A DNA stretch of 64,000 nucleotides from Linepithema humile. Taxonomy: Eukaryota; Arthropoda; Insecta; Hymenoptera; Formicidae. A program made the translations under genes and the position numbers. How positions within the stretch are numbered: the first letter of the stretch is position 1; every line of letters begins with the position of its first letter. The stretch is taken from NCBI RefSeq assembly GCF_040581485.1, contig NC_090130.1:17239656-17303655 (forward strand). Reading direction: 5' to 3'. The notes beneath the pieces were generated by a model. That model ran no database searches, had not been told where the DNA came from, and worked only from the letters and a program-made list of their open reading frames with translations. Below are positions 32,150-42,959 of the stretch, piece after piece.

Positions 32150-33490
32150 TTACGCATTCCGGGGTTGCGAGAGTTCTCGAGTTTCCCTTTTTCTTTTTGC
32201 TAGAACAATTACCATTCCTATTAATAGAGTTAACACAATAACTACGATGGCTACAGAACTAGTGACCATAGGATAAATAAATATTGGCTTTTTGAATTGC
32301 ACAACATTACTTTCTTCTAATTCCTTGTTAATTTCTTTTATTTCTCTTCCTAAATCCATGAGTTCCTTAGGGCTCTGGATGATTTTCTTTAATTTTATTG
32401 GTCTGATTGCCTCCTCTGGCTTATTTATGACCGTCTCTTTTATTAGAGTTAAATTAAATTTCGGCAAAAAGGCTTGAATGCTAGTGTCACTTGTTGACGT
32501 TAAAGTCCTGATGGTCATGTCCGTCGTAATTATTTTACAATTATTTACTAATGTAATTCTACCGGTGCGTTCAATTTTGATTCGCATATCCCTTTTATTT
32601 TTGCACTGTATAATTATTTCTTGTTCTTTATTAGTCGAATACAGCCATGAATTTTCTTTGCTTAGAGCTATCCAAATCGTTTGGTTAGATTTAATATATC
32701 TAACGTCGCACGCATTTTCTTTCGCTAGTCCCGCGTACAACTGTACTTCACAGAGTGCTCTCGGATTTATAGAATATACTGGACTGTCTGGTTTACAAAT
32801 ATACTGATTTACGATTTTTACACACTTACTTAAATTTTCTACCGTCATGGTTACATAGGAGGGTAATTCCAGATTAACGGCAATTACATGTTGGTTTATT
32901 TCCGTAAAGGTAAATAGTTCGCCATGGTTATGGACAGGTAGAGGAATTATCTTTATTAACTTATATTTAGGATAAGATACAAGTGGAAATCTTAATATAG
33001 TGTACACAGTGTCGTTCGCATAATATGCGTTAACAGTGGTCAATTTCTCTAGTAACGGCCATCCACTATTTTCGAGGGCAAAGGGGAAGTGCGTCCCTTG
33101 AGGCAAGTGTGGCGTTATCGCTCGCAATTCGCTAAAAATTTGCTCTACCGGAACTAACCTAGGGTGTATAATTCCGTGTGTAGCGTAGGACAAGTAGTCA
33201 TATACGTTCTGTACGTCACGTTGTAAATCGGTTAACATTTTATTAATAATAGTATAATATTCGTTTATTTCTTCGCTTTTGATAATTAACAATGTGCCGC
33301 TGTAGATACGCTTATCTAGATCGTATAATCTTTCGTTATTCTGTTCGATGGTTTCTTCTAAATCACTGATATGCGCTATTGTAGTATTTAATACTTTTAA
33401 TTGGTTATGCGTTACGTGCGTAAGCGTCTTCTGGTTACTTTGTATTAGCATCAGTTGTTCGTTTATTTGTTTTTCATCGTCGGCGTCCAT
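32150..33490 (-). CDS. Env-like (baculovirus F-like) glycoprotein of an insect retroelement
   Basis: 446 codons from the first ATG; the frame stays open upstream to at least 33,560. There, a dibasic Arg-Lys-Arg site and a Gly-rich hydrophobic stretch resemble the cleavage site and fusion peptide of errantivirus and baculovirus F proteins. Then follow a coiled-coil-like helical region, a cysteine-containing ectodomain, a membrane segment near the C-terminus (VVIVLTLLIGMVIVLA) and a short basic tail. The N-terminal signal region is missing because of the internal deletion, so no complete envelope protein can be made here. Identified by architecture and motif resemblance. Confidence 0.7.
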   Translation of the reverse strand: MDADDEKQINEQLMLIQSNQKTLTHVTHNQLKVLNTTIAHISDLEETIEQNNERLYDLDKRIYSGTLLIIKSEEINEYYTIINKMLTDLQRDVQNVYDYLSYATHGIIHPRLVPVEQIFSELRAITPHLPQGTHFPFALENSGWPLLEKLTTVNAYYANDTVYTILRFPLVSYPKYKLIKIIPLPVHNHGELFTFTEINQHVIAVNLELPSYVTMTVENLSKCVKIVNQYICKPDSPVYSINPRALCEVQLYAGLAKENACDVRYIKSNQTIWIALSKENSWLYSTNKEQEIIIQCKNKRDMRIKIERTGRITLVNNCKIITTDMTIRTLTSTSDTSIQAFLPKFNLTLIKETVINKPEEAIRPIKLKKIIQSPKELMDLGREIKEINKELEESNVVQFKKPIFIYPMVTSSVAIVVIVLTLLIGMVIVLAKRKRETRELSQPRNA

Positions 33491-33624
33491 AGTGCCGAAT
33501 AACGATTTAGCTAGCGAACCTATTCCGTTAATCAGTCCGCGCTTTCTATTTGATGAATCCTTATAGATACTGTTTAATCTGTCTATTAGTGCAGCTAATC
33601 TAACTTCATCTTTCTTTATTAATT

Positions 33625-34251
33625 CTAACAGATTCGCGAATTTGCTTTTCTCTGGACGATTTGGATGTATCGTGTCCCTTGTAGTTGAACTCGCATGTCG
33701 CTCATAAATTCGACCATTATTTCCATCTGCTCAGTTTCGCGATTTCTATGCGTTCCAGCCTCTATTACGGTCTCTTCGCCCTCGTTACTTAGTTGTTCGC
33801 GTAACGATTCTATATCCTCGTCTATCGCGCTGGCAGTTATGTTGCGCGGTGCTTGGGCCATCGTGCTCCGGTATCTTATCTCGCGCGGATCGAATATACT
33901 GCTATCGTATGAGGTCAGTTCGGACTCGCTATTTGCTGACGCGCGACTCGGTGTTCTACTGCCTATTTGTCTGTTTCGACGCGTTTCCCTATCCTCGCTT
34001 TCGGGTATTAGACTAGTATCTATTTCCCCGAAAGAGTAGTGTCGATTTACTTCTATATTCTCGTGGACTTCCGGATTCTCGCTCGCGTTTTCGGTACTAG
34101 AACTCTGTGTTTCGAGTTCGCGATTTCCGCGTGTCGCACGCTGTGTTCCCTGACTCGGGTTTATAAGTGCGCTTATCGCTCGTTGGCCCTGGCTGCTGAA
34201 TAGCCAGGATCGATTAAGTTGCACGTTGGGGTTATCGCGTTCCTCGGACAT
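33625..34251 (-). pseudogene. Gag N-terminal fragment of gypsy-type copy 1
   Basis: 208 codons, Ser/Arg/Glu-rich and disordered. Motifs such as ANSESELTSYDSSIFDP and REQLSNEGEET recur in Gag of copy 2 (EYSEFALTSYDSCVFDP; a similar helical segment). The frame ends at the deletion that joins gag to env near 33,620. Confidence 0.75.
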
Positions 34252-34672
34252 TAACGCCGCTTAACTTTTAGTGTACAATTTTTTGTCAGTAACTTACAGA
34301 ATTATTATCGCTCGCATGTTGAATCGCTGCTCGTGCCGTTGCGTCGGGCTGTCTTCTGCGTCCGGCTGTCGGCTGTTGAGGCAGGTCGCGGTTCGTCTCT
34401 GCGATAAGGCCGCTCTGCTCAGGTTGCGCTGATTCAGCTCCTGCGGCGTTCTGCTAGGCTCACGCTGTCCCTCTGCTGCTTGCTGCTGCGGGTTGCTTCG
34501 GCCTTGTCACTTTCTTGGTCACCAGTTTCAACACTTTAACTTTCGTTTTGCGTTGTTTTTTAGCTCTGGCGCCTGCGCTTTTAACTCTTCGAGTTAGGCT
34601 TCTTGGTCCAGCTGCAGCCGTGCCCAGGTCATCAGGGTATTCAGAACATCCAGGTAAACGGTAAAGATGGCG

Positions 34673-34691
34673 AATCCCACCGCTGCCACCA
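34673..34691 (-). promoter_or_regulatory. Primer binding site of gypsy-type copy 1, tRNA-Leu
   Basis: The plus strand reads AATCCCACCGCTGCCACCA, the 3' end of insect tRNA-Leu with CCA. The element strand is thus complementary over 19 nt, next to the 5' LTR. Confidence 0.85.
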
Positions 34692-34694
34692 ATT

Positions 34695-35236
34695 TGTTGC
34701 GCCTACTTTGGTGGCGGTAGGCGCTGCGTATAGATTCGGGATTCGCCGTGCTGGTCAAGGGGGCTTTGGCTCGGAGAGTTTAGAATAATTAAGCACTTCT
34801 GAATATATATAGAATAGCTTTTATTTGGTATCTTCTTATTACACTTGTCACCTCACTTATTCGGCGACCGTACTACCGTGGTTACGCGTGTACGCGACGT
34901 GTCGTGCTTCGTCCAGAACTTTGCTGATAAAAACCCGCGGCGCCTTGTGTGCCGCCTTAATTTATACGGATCAGTATTTGGAACACAATGAGACTTGAAC
35001 TATATCGATCCATTGTGTTACCAAAATGCTGATCTGTTTAACCTACTTTAGACGCAAGTGACACTCGGGCTTCTAAGAACGAGTGCTCGCGTCAGCGCCT
35101 AATTGTTTAATAATTAAATAACTTTTGTCACAGGATTCTCGAGAAGTGGCCTCGATTAATGGCCTTCTAAATGTTTATTATTGTTATTGCCTAATTAACC
35201 TATAATTATTACGTTGTGGTCTTTCGACACACAACA
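34695..35236 (-). repeat. 5' LTR of gypsy-type copy 1 (right)
   Basis: 542 bp, one substitution against the left LTR seen (near 34,916). Followed by the ATAT duplication. Confidence 0.93.
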
Positions 35237-36414
35237 ATATATTAAGTTCAATGAAATCGGAGGGGACAATCTCTGGTGCTCCCCTTGTTAGTGCGATTAG
35301 AGTATGTATTTATAATATTATTATTATTGCTAAATAGATAATAAGTCTCGTTCTATAATTTTTAATTTTAAATTGTATAATTGCTGCTTGTATTGTTTAA
35401 AATAATCAAAATTTAAGAAATAATACTTAATTCTTTAGTTATTTTAACATTTTATAAATATGCGATAATATTCGTTTTAGCTCTTCAATATGATGTGCTG
35501 GATTCTACTATTGAAATTTTTTAATTATTTTAAAACCTATATATTTGTGTTAAGGAAAAAACAGAATCAGGTTTCCGGTGTGCACGTATACCATCACGTG
35601 TCAAACGTAGCTTTCGCCTGGTATTTTTTAAAATATATGTTAGACGAAAGAGCAACATTTGTTACCTTGATTAATTGTTCCGTGCATGTAATTATGTATA
35701 TTTATTATTTTCTGGCTGCGTGGAGTTCAAATCTTCAAAAAAGTGTCCTCCCTATTAAACCATATGTAACAAGGATACAATTGGTAAGTTAAATTATTAT
35801 TTCTTATATTAAATCTTTATTTTAACAATTATATTGCCAATTATTCTAGATTATAATGTATTTCATATCAAAGTGATAAGTTGAAAGCTTTCGGATAAAA
35901 CAAAATTACAATTTAAACAAAATAAATTGCAATTAATAAATGTCTATAAAATATAAGTAGTACAATATTATTGAACATTCAATTGCAAATAACGTATTGT
36001 GGATTAAACGTTTGATTAAGAAAAAACGAGCCATCGAACAATCTTTGTATTTTTTATACATTACTCTGCTATCATCTTTGCGGATTGCGCGATCAAATTA
36101 ATACAAAATTTATGAATTTGAATTTGACTTAAGTTATCAATATCTTTTTAATTATTAAAAAAAATTGGTTTATAAAATTTTTAATAAAACGTTTATTACT
36201 TGTTGAAGCTTTGATAGAGCACACACAGCCTTGTCTCGCATAACGCCCCTGATAGCACAAAAAGTTTCAGTTATGTTGCAGGGACCTTTCAACATTTCAA
36301 TTGTGTATCATTACATTTACAATGTTTCTGAGACTATATCTTTTGAAATATTACAATTGCAATATTTCTGTAATCATCTTAATTAAAACCTTACATTTTA
36401 AATGTATCTGCAAG

Positions 36415-37454
36415 CAGTGGCGCACTTAAGGGAGGGGGGGTTTGGGGGTCAAAATTCCCCCCCGAAATTTTTAATATGCTCTATTTTTTTATTAACTCAA
36501 CAGCAAAAAGTAAAAAATCTGTAGTTAAATAAAATGCGTTCAAATATTTGTATTTTTTGTCTGTTTTTAATTAGAGTCACAATTTTAATAATTTAAAATT
36601 CACACCAATATTCTTGCACACAAATAATTGATAGCCTCTCCAGCTATACTGCTGTTCGAACGTATATAATTTCTATTTTAGGATAATTTTATATTGCACA
36701 CTAAAAAATATAAAAATGTTACATTGTTTAATAAAAAATATAATTTATTTTTATAGGATAATTATAAATTGATATTGAGTTTTCTTCGTTTTTCGGCCAA
36801 TTTATTTATAATAGAATCAACTGTTGGAGTCATATAATTGTATATGTGCAGGAGGCTTACACCATTTAACCTGTTTTCTGATGTTGAACTTTTTAAATAA
36901 TTTTTTAACCGACGTAATGTGGAGAAAGATCTTTCGTTCTCTTTCGTTCGTTTCTCTAGTTACAGGTAGTATCGCTAATATATGTAGCAGTATCTTGATG
37001 TTCGGTAACATGTCACAATATTTTAAGGAGCTTAAAGTATCTTTTGGCCATTCTTGCTTAATCCTTTCATAATATGAATATCTTAAAATAGAAATTATAT
37101 ACGTTCGAACAACAGTATAGCTGAAGAGGCTATCAATTATTTGTGTGCAAAAATATTGGTGTAAATTTTAAATTATTAAAATTGTGACTCTAATTAAAAA
37201 CAGACAAAAAATACAAATGTTTGAACGCACTTTATTTAACTACAGATTTCTTACTTTTTGCTGTTGAGTTAATAAAAAAATAGAGCATATTAAAAATTTT
37301 TGGGAGGGGGGGAGTTGGGGGTCAACCCCCCCCCCCCTTGTGTGCGTCACTGTCCTGACTTATGGTCATATTGTTTCATTTTGTGTGTGTGCGCGCGCGC
37401 GTGTGTGTGTGAATTTTAAACCCCCCCTGAAAAAATAACTTGAGTGCGCCACTG
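36415..37454 (-). mobile_element. hAT element, copy 2, non-autonomous
   Basis: CAGTGGCGC to GCGCCACTG with the duplication (T/C)CTGCAAG (7 of 8 bases). Inverted relative to copy 1, with the same nested second terminus and CA/CG microsatellite at one end. It contains the uninterrupted CAGCAGTATAGC-type site that BEL/Pao copy 1 hit in the other copy. Confidence 0.85.
36779..37011 (-). pseudogene. hAT transposase C-terminal fragment, copy 2
   Basis: Homologous to 7,523-7,762, but small indels around 36,940-36,960 destroy the ERSFSTLRRL block. Starts MLPNIKILLHILAILPVT. Confidence 0.75.
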
Positions 37455-37543
37455 CCTGCAAGATAGTATTTTGTAATATTACAAATGCAGTATTTTTGAG
37501 AGGTTTCTGAGACCTTTTATTTAATAATGCATACCCAGGGAGA

Positions 37544-37642
37544 ACAACAGGTCTAAGAAACGTCTAATAGACGTCTATAGACATCTAATAGACGTCGATA
37601 GACGTCTATTAGACGTTTCTTAGACCTGTTGTTCTCCCTGGG
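37544..37642. mobile_element. Perfect 99-bp hairpin MITE, CCCAGGGAGAACAAC termini
   Basis: CCCAGGGAGAACAACAGGTC and its exact complement enclose tandem GTCTATTAGACGTC-type words, so the whole element is self-complementary. TA flanks both sides. Confidence 0.85.
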
Positions 37643-38500
37643 TATATGTAAAAGAGATACGAGATAGCTATATATTTTAGAACGCCCTTTTTTTATAAAT
37701 AATCGTTTTTTTGCACAAATAAAATTTATGGCATTAAAAAATGCTTATAAACAATTAAATGTTATCCGATAAAAAGAAATTATTAAAAAAAACAAAATTT
37801 TTTATATAATTTTTTATAAATTATATAAATTATTTTACTATATATTTTTTCATTAAACTGCTTTTATATCTTATTTTTCTGAAGCTGGTGTTTATTTTCA
37901 GAGTATATTTTGTTATTTTAATATAAAAAAATAAAAATAGTTTCTAAATTTTTATTTGAAATTTTCAGGGTACAATAATTGTTTAAAATAGCCGTGCTGA
38001 AACTTGAACATTTAAAATTACCGCGTAAACCCGCTATTATTTCCACTGATTGTGAGTGCGTCACGACACATCGCGTTCTTATAGCGCGATCAGATAGCAT
38101 ACTGGAACCGTATGTGTTACATGTGGTTTTACATCAGGTTACATGTTCTAAGAATTATTCTAACAAATTCTGATATATAACTGATTTTTGTGTGTGATTT
38201 CTCTGTCGAAGATATATAATAATAATTAATTGTCTCACACGTCAAAGGTACGTACAATTATATACTTACAATTGACATATAAAATATTGATTTTGTGTAT
38301 TTTTAATACAAAAAGCTGTAGGTTTTAATAGCCGTTACAAAAGAGATAAGAAGGTTAGATTTCTGAAATTTGGAAAAATCATAAGCTTTCATACAAAAAA
38401 AATATTCACGTGTATATAAATTGTTTAAGAAATAGATAAAGTATCACATGTGTGTCACGAAGAGGTTATATATATATATTAGGTTGATGCAATTGAATTA
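37643..38500. other. Upstream region of the large transposon, no gene recognised
   Basis: AT-rich. A 64-codon plus-strand frame at 37,979-38,173 (starting MFKIAVLKLEHLKLPRK) has no recognisable domain. Promoter function for the transposase is possible by position. Confidence 0.35.
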
Positions 38501-38514
38501 TATATTATGTTGAT

Positions 38515-41500
38515 CCCTCTCGTTGTGCGCCACCTTGTCGTGGTGAGAGGGCTCACCGTGGGAATACCTGAAAAGGTGTTTCTGCGGTGCTAAGAGCGCA
38601 CAGTTCCTTCTTAGGAGGGAACGGGGGTCCGGCTACCCCTCAAGGGACTTGTCTCGATTAGCCGGTAGGGGTTGGCGGCCCTGACTTCAATCGCCCGGAT
38701 GCCTGGATCCGTTAGGAGTGTTATTCACTCCACCGGGATAGAGGAGCTTACCTCGATAAAAAAGCCGGGGCCTGACCAGCCTCGTTAGCACGCCGGTGCT
38801 CCGGCATAACGGTCGAGCCCCCATTGCACGAGGGGGGGCGATAGCGTCACATACCGTAATCCCAGTTTGTGGGGTCGGGGGCCGGTGATAGTGTGGTGGC
38901 ACTATCACGGGCTGTGAGAGAGGAAAAACCTCTGTAAAAAGACCCGGGTAGACCGAGCTCGTAAGCCTTAGGTAAGCAGTCGGTCTAAGAGAGGAAAAAC
39001 TCTGAAATTAAATCCGGTGAAGGACACACTGTCAACAAACCAAGTTTTCTTATACGGACATGGCAAGCAAACAAGGAACAAGTTTACCGTCTCAGGGGAT
39101 TCGGACCCCCAGGGACCGGCGTAGTGGGAGTCCTGTCCCGGCTCCTGCTGCGTCGTCATCCAGTGATGGGCTGATTAGCGGGTGTTCACCGAGCCCGCTG
39201 GTCAATTCTGTGATCGGTTCGATGGATACTCTACTTGCGAGGAGTGACAGTTTACTGCCACAAAAGTGTGTGAGCTTTGTGTTCGACCTGGCTAAGGCTT
39301 TCTGCTTTTTTGCGGATAGACTTGGGTGTGGTAAGGAATACTGTAGGTGTGATACTGAGTCTGCTCGGGGCATTCTGTCTACTGGGTTGGGTGGAGAGAG
39401 CACGATCCATACGTCGACGAAGGATATGGCGGATTGCGTCATCAGGGTGTGAACTCGTTATGAGAGTCTTTCGCGGGGTGTAGTTCCTGAAAAATGGAAA
39501 AGAAAGAAGATCAGGGATACTTACCTGCATGCATGTGTTGTCCTGGCGGCGAGTGTCGACCTTCTGGGTGAGGACCTGAAACAAAAAGAAGAGGTGATTA
39601 GGGCTATGGGATACTTAAAAGATAAGGGCAAACCGTACGTACACGGTCAATTAGTACGGGTGTCTCCACAAAAAGTGGACAACACCCCTATTAGACTTAG
39701 AGGTGAAGTTGGCCCCCCTGTTTTTAAAAAGAGGCAAAGAAGAAGCAGTTTTCTGGAGGATGTCATGCATGGGAGTCTGGAATCGTCGGATTCGGACCAC
39801 GCACCCAGGGTGACGTCCCATGAAAGACTGGCCCCTGGTACCATTACTGTGAAGAAGGGGTCAGCTCCTGAAAAGGGGAAGAAAAAGGAGGAGGAGGAAT
39901 CCGCCATGGAGGTGGTGGATGTGGTCGACTCCTATAGAGAGGAAGACGCCACCCCACGCCCTCCCAGCAGAGCAGGGGACCCGGACTGGGGAGATGAGGA
40001 TTCGGGTGAAGAAGCGGGCCCTTCCAGGCCTGCCTCTCGCACCAGCGGAGGAGGGGAGTATTCCCAGGGACCGTTTCGTCTCCCGGAACTACACACGGCC
40101 CGGGGTAGGACCAGGAAGGATGGGTCAGATCCATTTAAGGCTCTGTCCAATATGGGAACGGAGGGAATTGGAAAGGGAAAGGCCCAGAAGAAGGACAAGA
40201 ACCTTCCACTGACAGAGGAAGAGGAGGAGGCCGCGGGGACCTCCATGTTAATGGTGCGCCCCCCACCTCTCACTGGAGGTCAGAAAGGCAATGCGGAGCA
40301 TCGCCTCAAACAGATGGAGCGAGGAACTTCGAGGGAGATTGTCGTACATGCCGACAAATGCCTTGACGAGATTGAGCACGCGAGGATGACATCCACTAAC
40401 ATCAAGGGATCCCTTAGCGGCTCAATAAAGGTGAATGTGTATCTTCTGAGGCATGTTTTGAGGACCCTTTCTAACAGGGCGGACAAGGTGGGGGATCCGG
40501 GATTTTTACGGTCCCGAGTAAATACTTTGGAGGGGGACAATACGGCCTATAGGGCCCAAAACGATAATCTATTGAGGAAGTTGGCCAGATCGGAGAACGC
40601 GGTGCGCTTTCTCAAGGATAAGTTGGCCAATCCTCCTAATTCGGAGGGGCCCCTTATCAGAGACCCAAGGTCTCCTACTCTTGGTAGGGACCCGTTGGGG
40701 CGATCGGATGGGTGTGGCATTCGGAACGCCCCCGTTGCTCCGATCGACTCCGCTACGGACATGGAGGTGGAGACGGATGCCAGGCGCCATACCTCTGACG
40801 CTGGTGGTAAGGTGGGGTTATGACTCGTCATGGAGGTCAACAGGTCGTTGGCCTCCATGTCGACCGCCATAAAGAGGATGGAGGACCGCATCGCGCAACT
40901 GGAGTTGGCTGTGCATTCCGCACGAGCTGTCCCTCCCCCTATGCGAGACAAGGATAAGAAAAGGAAAAAGAAAAAGAAGGGAAAGTCCACCACTATACCC
41001 CCCCGAGGACCCTTTCCATCTCGAGAGGTGGTGGCCATATCGGAGGGAGATTTGACGTGTGAGGAGCCCGTCCCTCCCTCACGGGAGACGGAACCCCAAT
41101 GGACCACGGTTGGGAAAGGAGGCAGGATAAAGAGGGGAAAGGGGCCTCAAGGGCCTCCCTTACCCTCTCCTATCGCTGCCAAGAGGGATGAGGGGAAAAC
41201 GCGGAAGGCGCAGCCCTCGAAGGGCGCTCTCTCCCGCGCAAAGACCAAGAGGAGGCTTCCGCGTACTGCGGCTGTGGCGATTAACACCACTGGCAGTTAC
41301 ACGGATGTGATGAAGACTGCGAGGGATAAGATTGACCTCAAGGAATTTAACATTAAGTTCATGCAGTTGAGGAAGGCACGGAACGGAGGAATCCTTCTGG
41401 AGATCTCCGGGGAGAAGTCTCGACAGAAGGCGGACGTGCTTGCGAGCCGGATCAAGAAGACAGTGGCGGACCGAGCGGAGGAGGTGAGGGTTTCCAGGCC

Positions 41501-42544
41501 CACGAGAAGGTTGGACCTTCGACTCATCGGCCTGGAGGACTATATCTCCCGTGGAGAAATAATCGCGGCAATCTCGAGAAGGAGGTTGCGAGGCTGAGGA
41601 GATCCGTCTGGGCAGGGTCCAGACTACAGGTCGTAGGGGCCTGAGCCTGGTCTGGGCCCAGTGTCCTGCGGATACAGCACTGAAGCTTGCAGATGCGGGT
41701 TCAGTGAACATTGGTTGGGCAAATGCCAGGGTGAAGCTCCTTCAAAGCCGCCCTGCCCAGTGTTTTAAGTGTTTGGGCCGGGGACACGTGCAGATGCGGT
41801 GCCCATCCACTATGGATCGGGTCCGCTGTTGCTACAGGTGCGGAGAAGAGGGACACTCAGCGGGTGTATGCAGGAAGAGACCGCATTGCCCGCTGTGCGC
41901 CCTAAAGGGGCTTCCATCGGCTCACAAGACGGGGAGTACTGACTGTCCCCCGATTCCTCCGTTGAGTGTTCCGGGTGGAGCAGCGGTGCCCAGAGAAGAA
42001 AGAAGCAAGGAGTCCCAACTGACCCCCCCCCCCTTCTCCTCTCATCGCCAGAAATGGGGGTTGAGTCGGTGGGTGGGGGAGAGTCGAAGCGACCAAGGGA
42101 GGATTCGACCAGCCTCCCTCAGGCGGACACCAAGAAGGCGCGTGGGCATGAACCTGACCGGTCAGGTTCTCCCCAACCAGGACCCTCGTCGGGCCCATGA
42201 AGGTGGTAGCGGGGATATGGAAGTCTGGACTACAATCTGGACCGTTGGGGATCTGGATCCTATTACCAGGATCGGCCTAGGGGGGAGATTGGGAGAGATG
42301 CGCTCGATCGTAAGCCCTGGTCTCTCGCTTAACACGGCGGCGTACGAGTGGATTTGTCTGGGACGAGGTTTTAGTCGGTAGGCACAGTCTGTTCCTGACC
42401 AAGGTTAGGACAGGCTGTGAATCCGACACTACCTCCCGTCAGGCTGAGGGCTTGCAATCCTCAGTCCTTGCACGACGGGAGTGTGTCTTGTCGAAGATTT
42501 CCTCGTCCCGGGGGGGCCCTTCTGGCCCTCAAACAAAAAAAAAA
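38515..42544 (+). mobile_element. R1-like LINE lacking ORF2
   Basis: Flanked by the 14-bp duplication TATATTATGTTGAT (38,501-38,514 and 42,545-42,558) and ending in an A-rich tail, as target-primed reverse transcription produces. Much more GC-rich than its surroundings. It has a structured 5' leader of about 545 bp, an ORF1 with CCHC knuckles and a 3' UTR. The endonuclease/reverse transcriptase ORF2 (normally about 3 kb) is absent, so the copy is an internal-deletion derivative that must have moved in trans. Confidence 0.85.
39060..42381 (+). pseudogene. LINE ORF1 (Gag-like, three CCHC knuckles), broken
   Basis: One frame runs 39,060-41,597 with in-frame TGA stops at 39,450-39,452 and 40,821-40,823. 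A further frameshift then leads into 41,704-42,381. The middle is charged and disordered with coiled-coil-like segments. A KKKKKGK stretch near 40,965 may be a nuclear or nucleic-acid-binding signal. The C-terminal part has CFKCLGRGHVQMRC, CYRCGEEGHSAGVC and a third CPLCALKG...C knuckle, the R1/jockey-type ORF1 layout. It binds the element RNA in working relatives. Confidence 0.85.
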
Positions 42545-42959
42545 TATATTATGTTGATGCAAGAATAATGTCTTGGTTTTTATAACCTTCAATGTAAAAT
42601 AGATACATATATTTAAACTTATAACAAATTGTATTAATCGAAATAAAAACTAAAATAAAAATTAGAATCTACATGTATATTATTCAACATTTTAGTTTCT
42701 GTGTAACTTCTCGAGTAGTTTTTAATAAATCTGTTTCAATAATTATTTTTAACTGGTCGTTGTGTTAATAATTGATCTCATATGTGTCTTCCGCTTCAAA
42801 CAACAATTGTCTTAGATAATAATCTTAATTTTTTTTGTTTCTATGCCTTTAAGAAAAATTAATGTTTTATATATTATTACAGGTCTAATTTCAGACGATT
42901 TACGGTGCAGAAAATTTGAAAAATAATTTGCAGTGAGTATATATTATCATATTTTTTCA

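Larger units (their letters stand above)
31502..35236 (-). mobile_element. Gypsy/errantivirus-like LTR element, internally deleted, copy 1
   Basis: Two 542-bp LTRs (one difference seen) flank part of gag and an env-like gene, with no protease, reverse transcriptase or integrase. ATAT is duplicated at the ends, and the mirror arm of the host palindrome confirms the unoccupied site. The tRNA-Leu primer site and polypurine tract are intact, so it could be copied in trans by a complete relative. Near-identical LTRs mean recent insertion. Confidence 0.9.
29648..35287. mobile_element. Palindromic TIR element, CAAGGGGAGCACC termini, TTA duplication
   Basis: Begins CAAGGGGAGCACCAGAGATT and ends with its complement. 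TTA flanks both ends, and the left arm of the elongase palindrome shows the unoccupied CTTAGTGCG site. A 3-bp TTA duplication is what PIF/Harbinger-type transposases make; the assignment is inferred. Apart from a gypsy-type insertion (31,502-35,236), the element is one large hairpin with its axis near 30,602. Each arm holds the same Cys/His protein fragment and the same tRNA-like sequence. Confidence 0.8.
29390..35783 (+). pseudogene. ELOVL fatty-acid elongase, right copy (two exons, split by a transposon)
   Basis: Exon 29,390-29,647 plus 35,291-35,301 encodes WLFISSPFKVIFITLAYLYF and the FGPRYMKNK region with an open frame, but is interrupted by a 5.6-kb element. Exon 35,481-35,783 carries FVLRKKQNQVSGVHVYHH with the intact histidine box and a GTAAGT donor. 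The start exon and the C-terminal exon are both absent. Exon lengths (269 and 303 nt) match the left copy apart from its single-base deletion. Confidence 0.8.
27945..36243. repeat. Large inverted duplication of the elongase region
   Basis: 27,945-29,250 is repeated in inverse as 29,295-29,644 plus 35,288-36,243. The axis is a TA microsatellite near 29,273, and the gap in the right arm is a transposon (29,648-35,287). The arms are nearly identical, including introns. The right arm stops at 36,243-36,246, exactly at the CCCTGATAGCACA terminus, so its copy of the last elongase exon is lost. Confidence 0.85.

Noticed and set aside
32292..32807. Plus-strand frames opposite the env-like gene
   Set aside because: Shadow frames of the minus-strand coding sequence, rich in Ser/Leu/Val as expected from antisense.
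39092..41711. Long minus-strand frames across the LINE
   Set aside because: Antisense shadows in GC-rich DNA; the plus strand carries the CCHC knuckles and lies between the leader and the A-tail.
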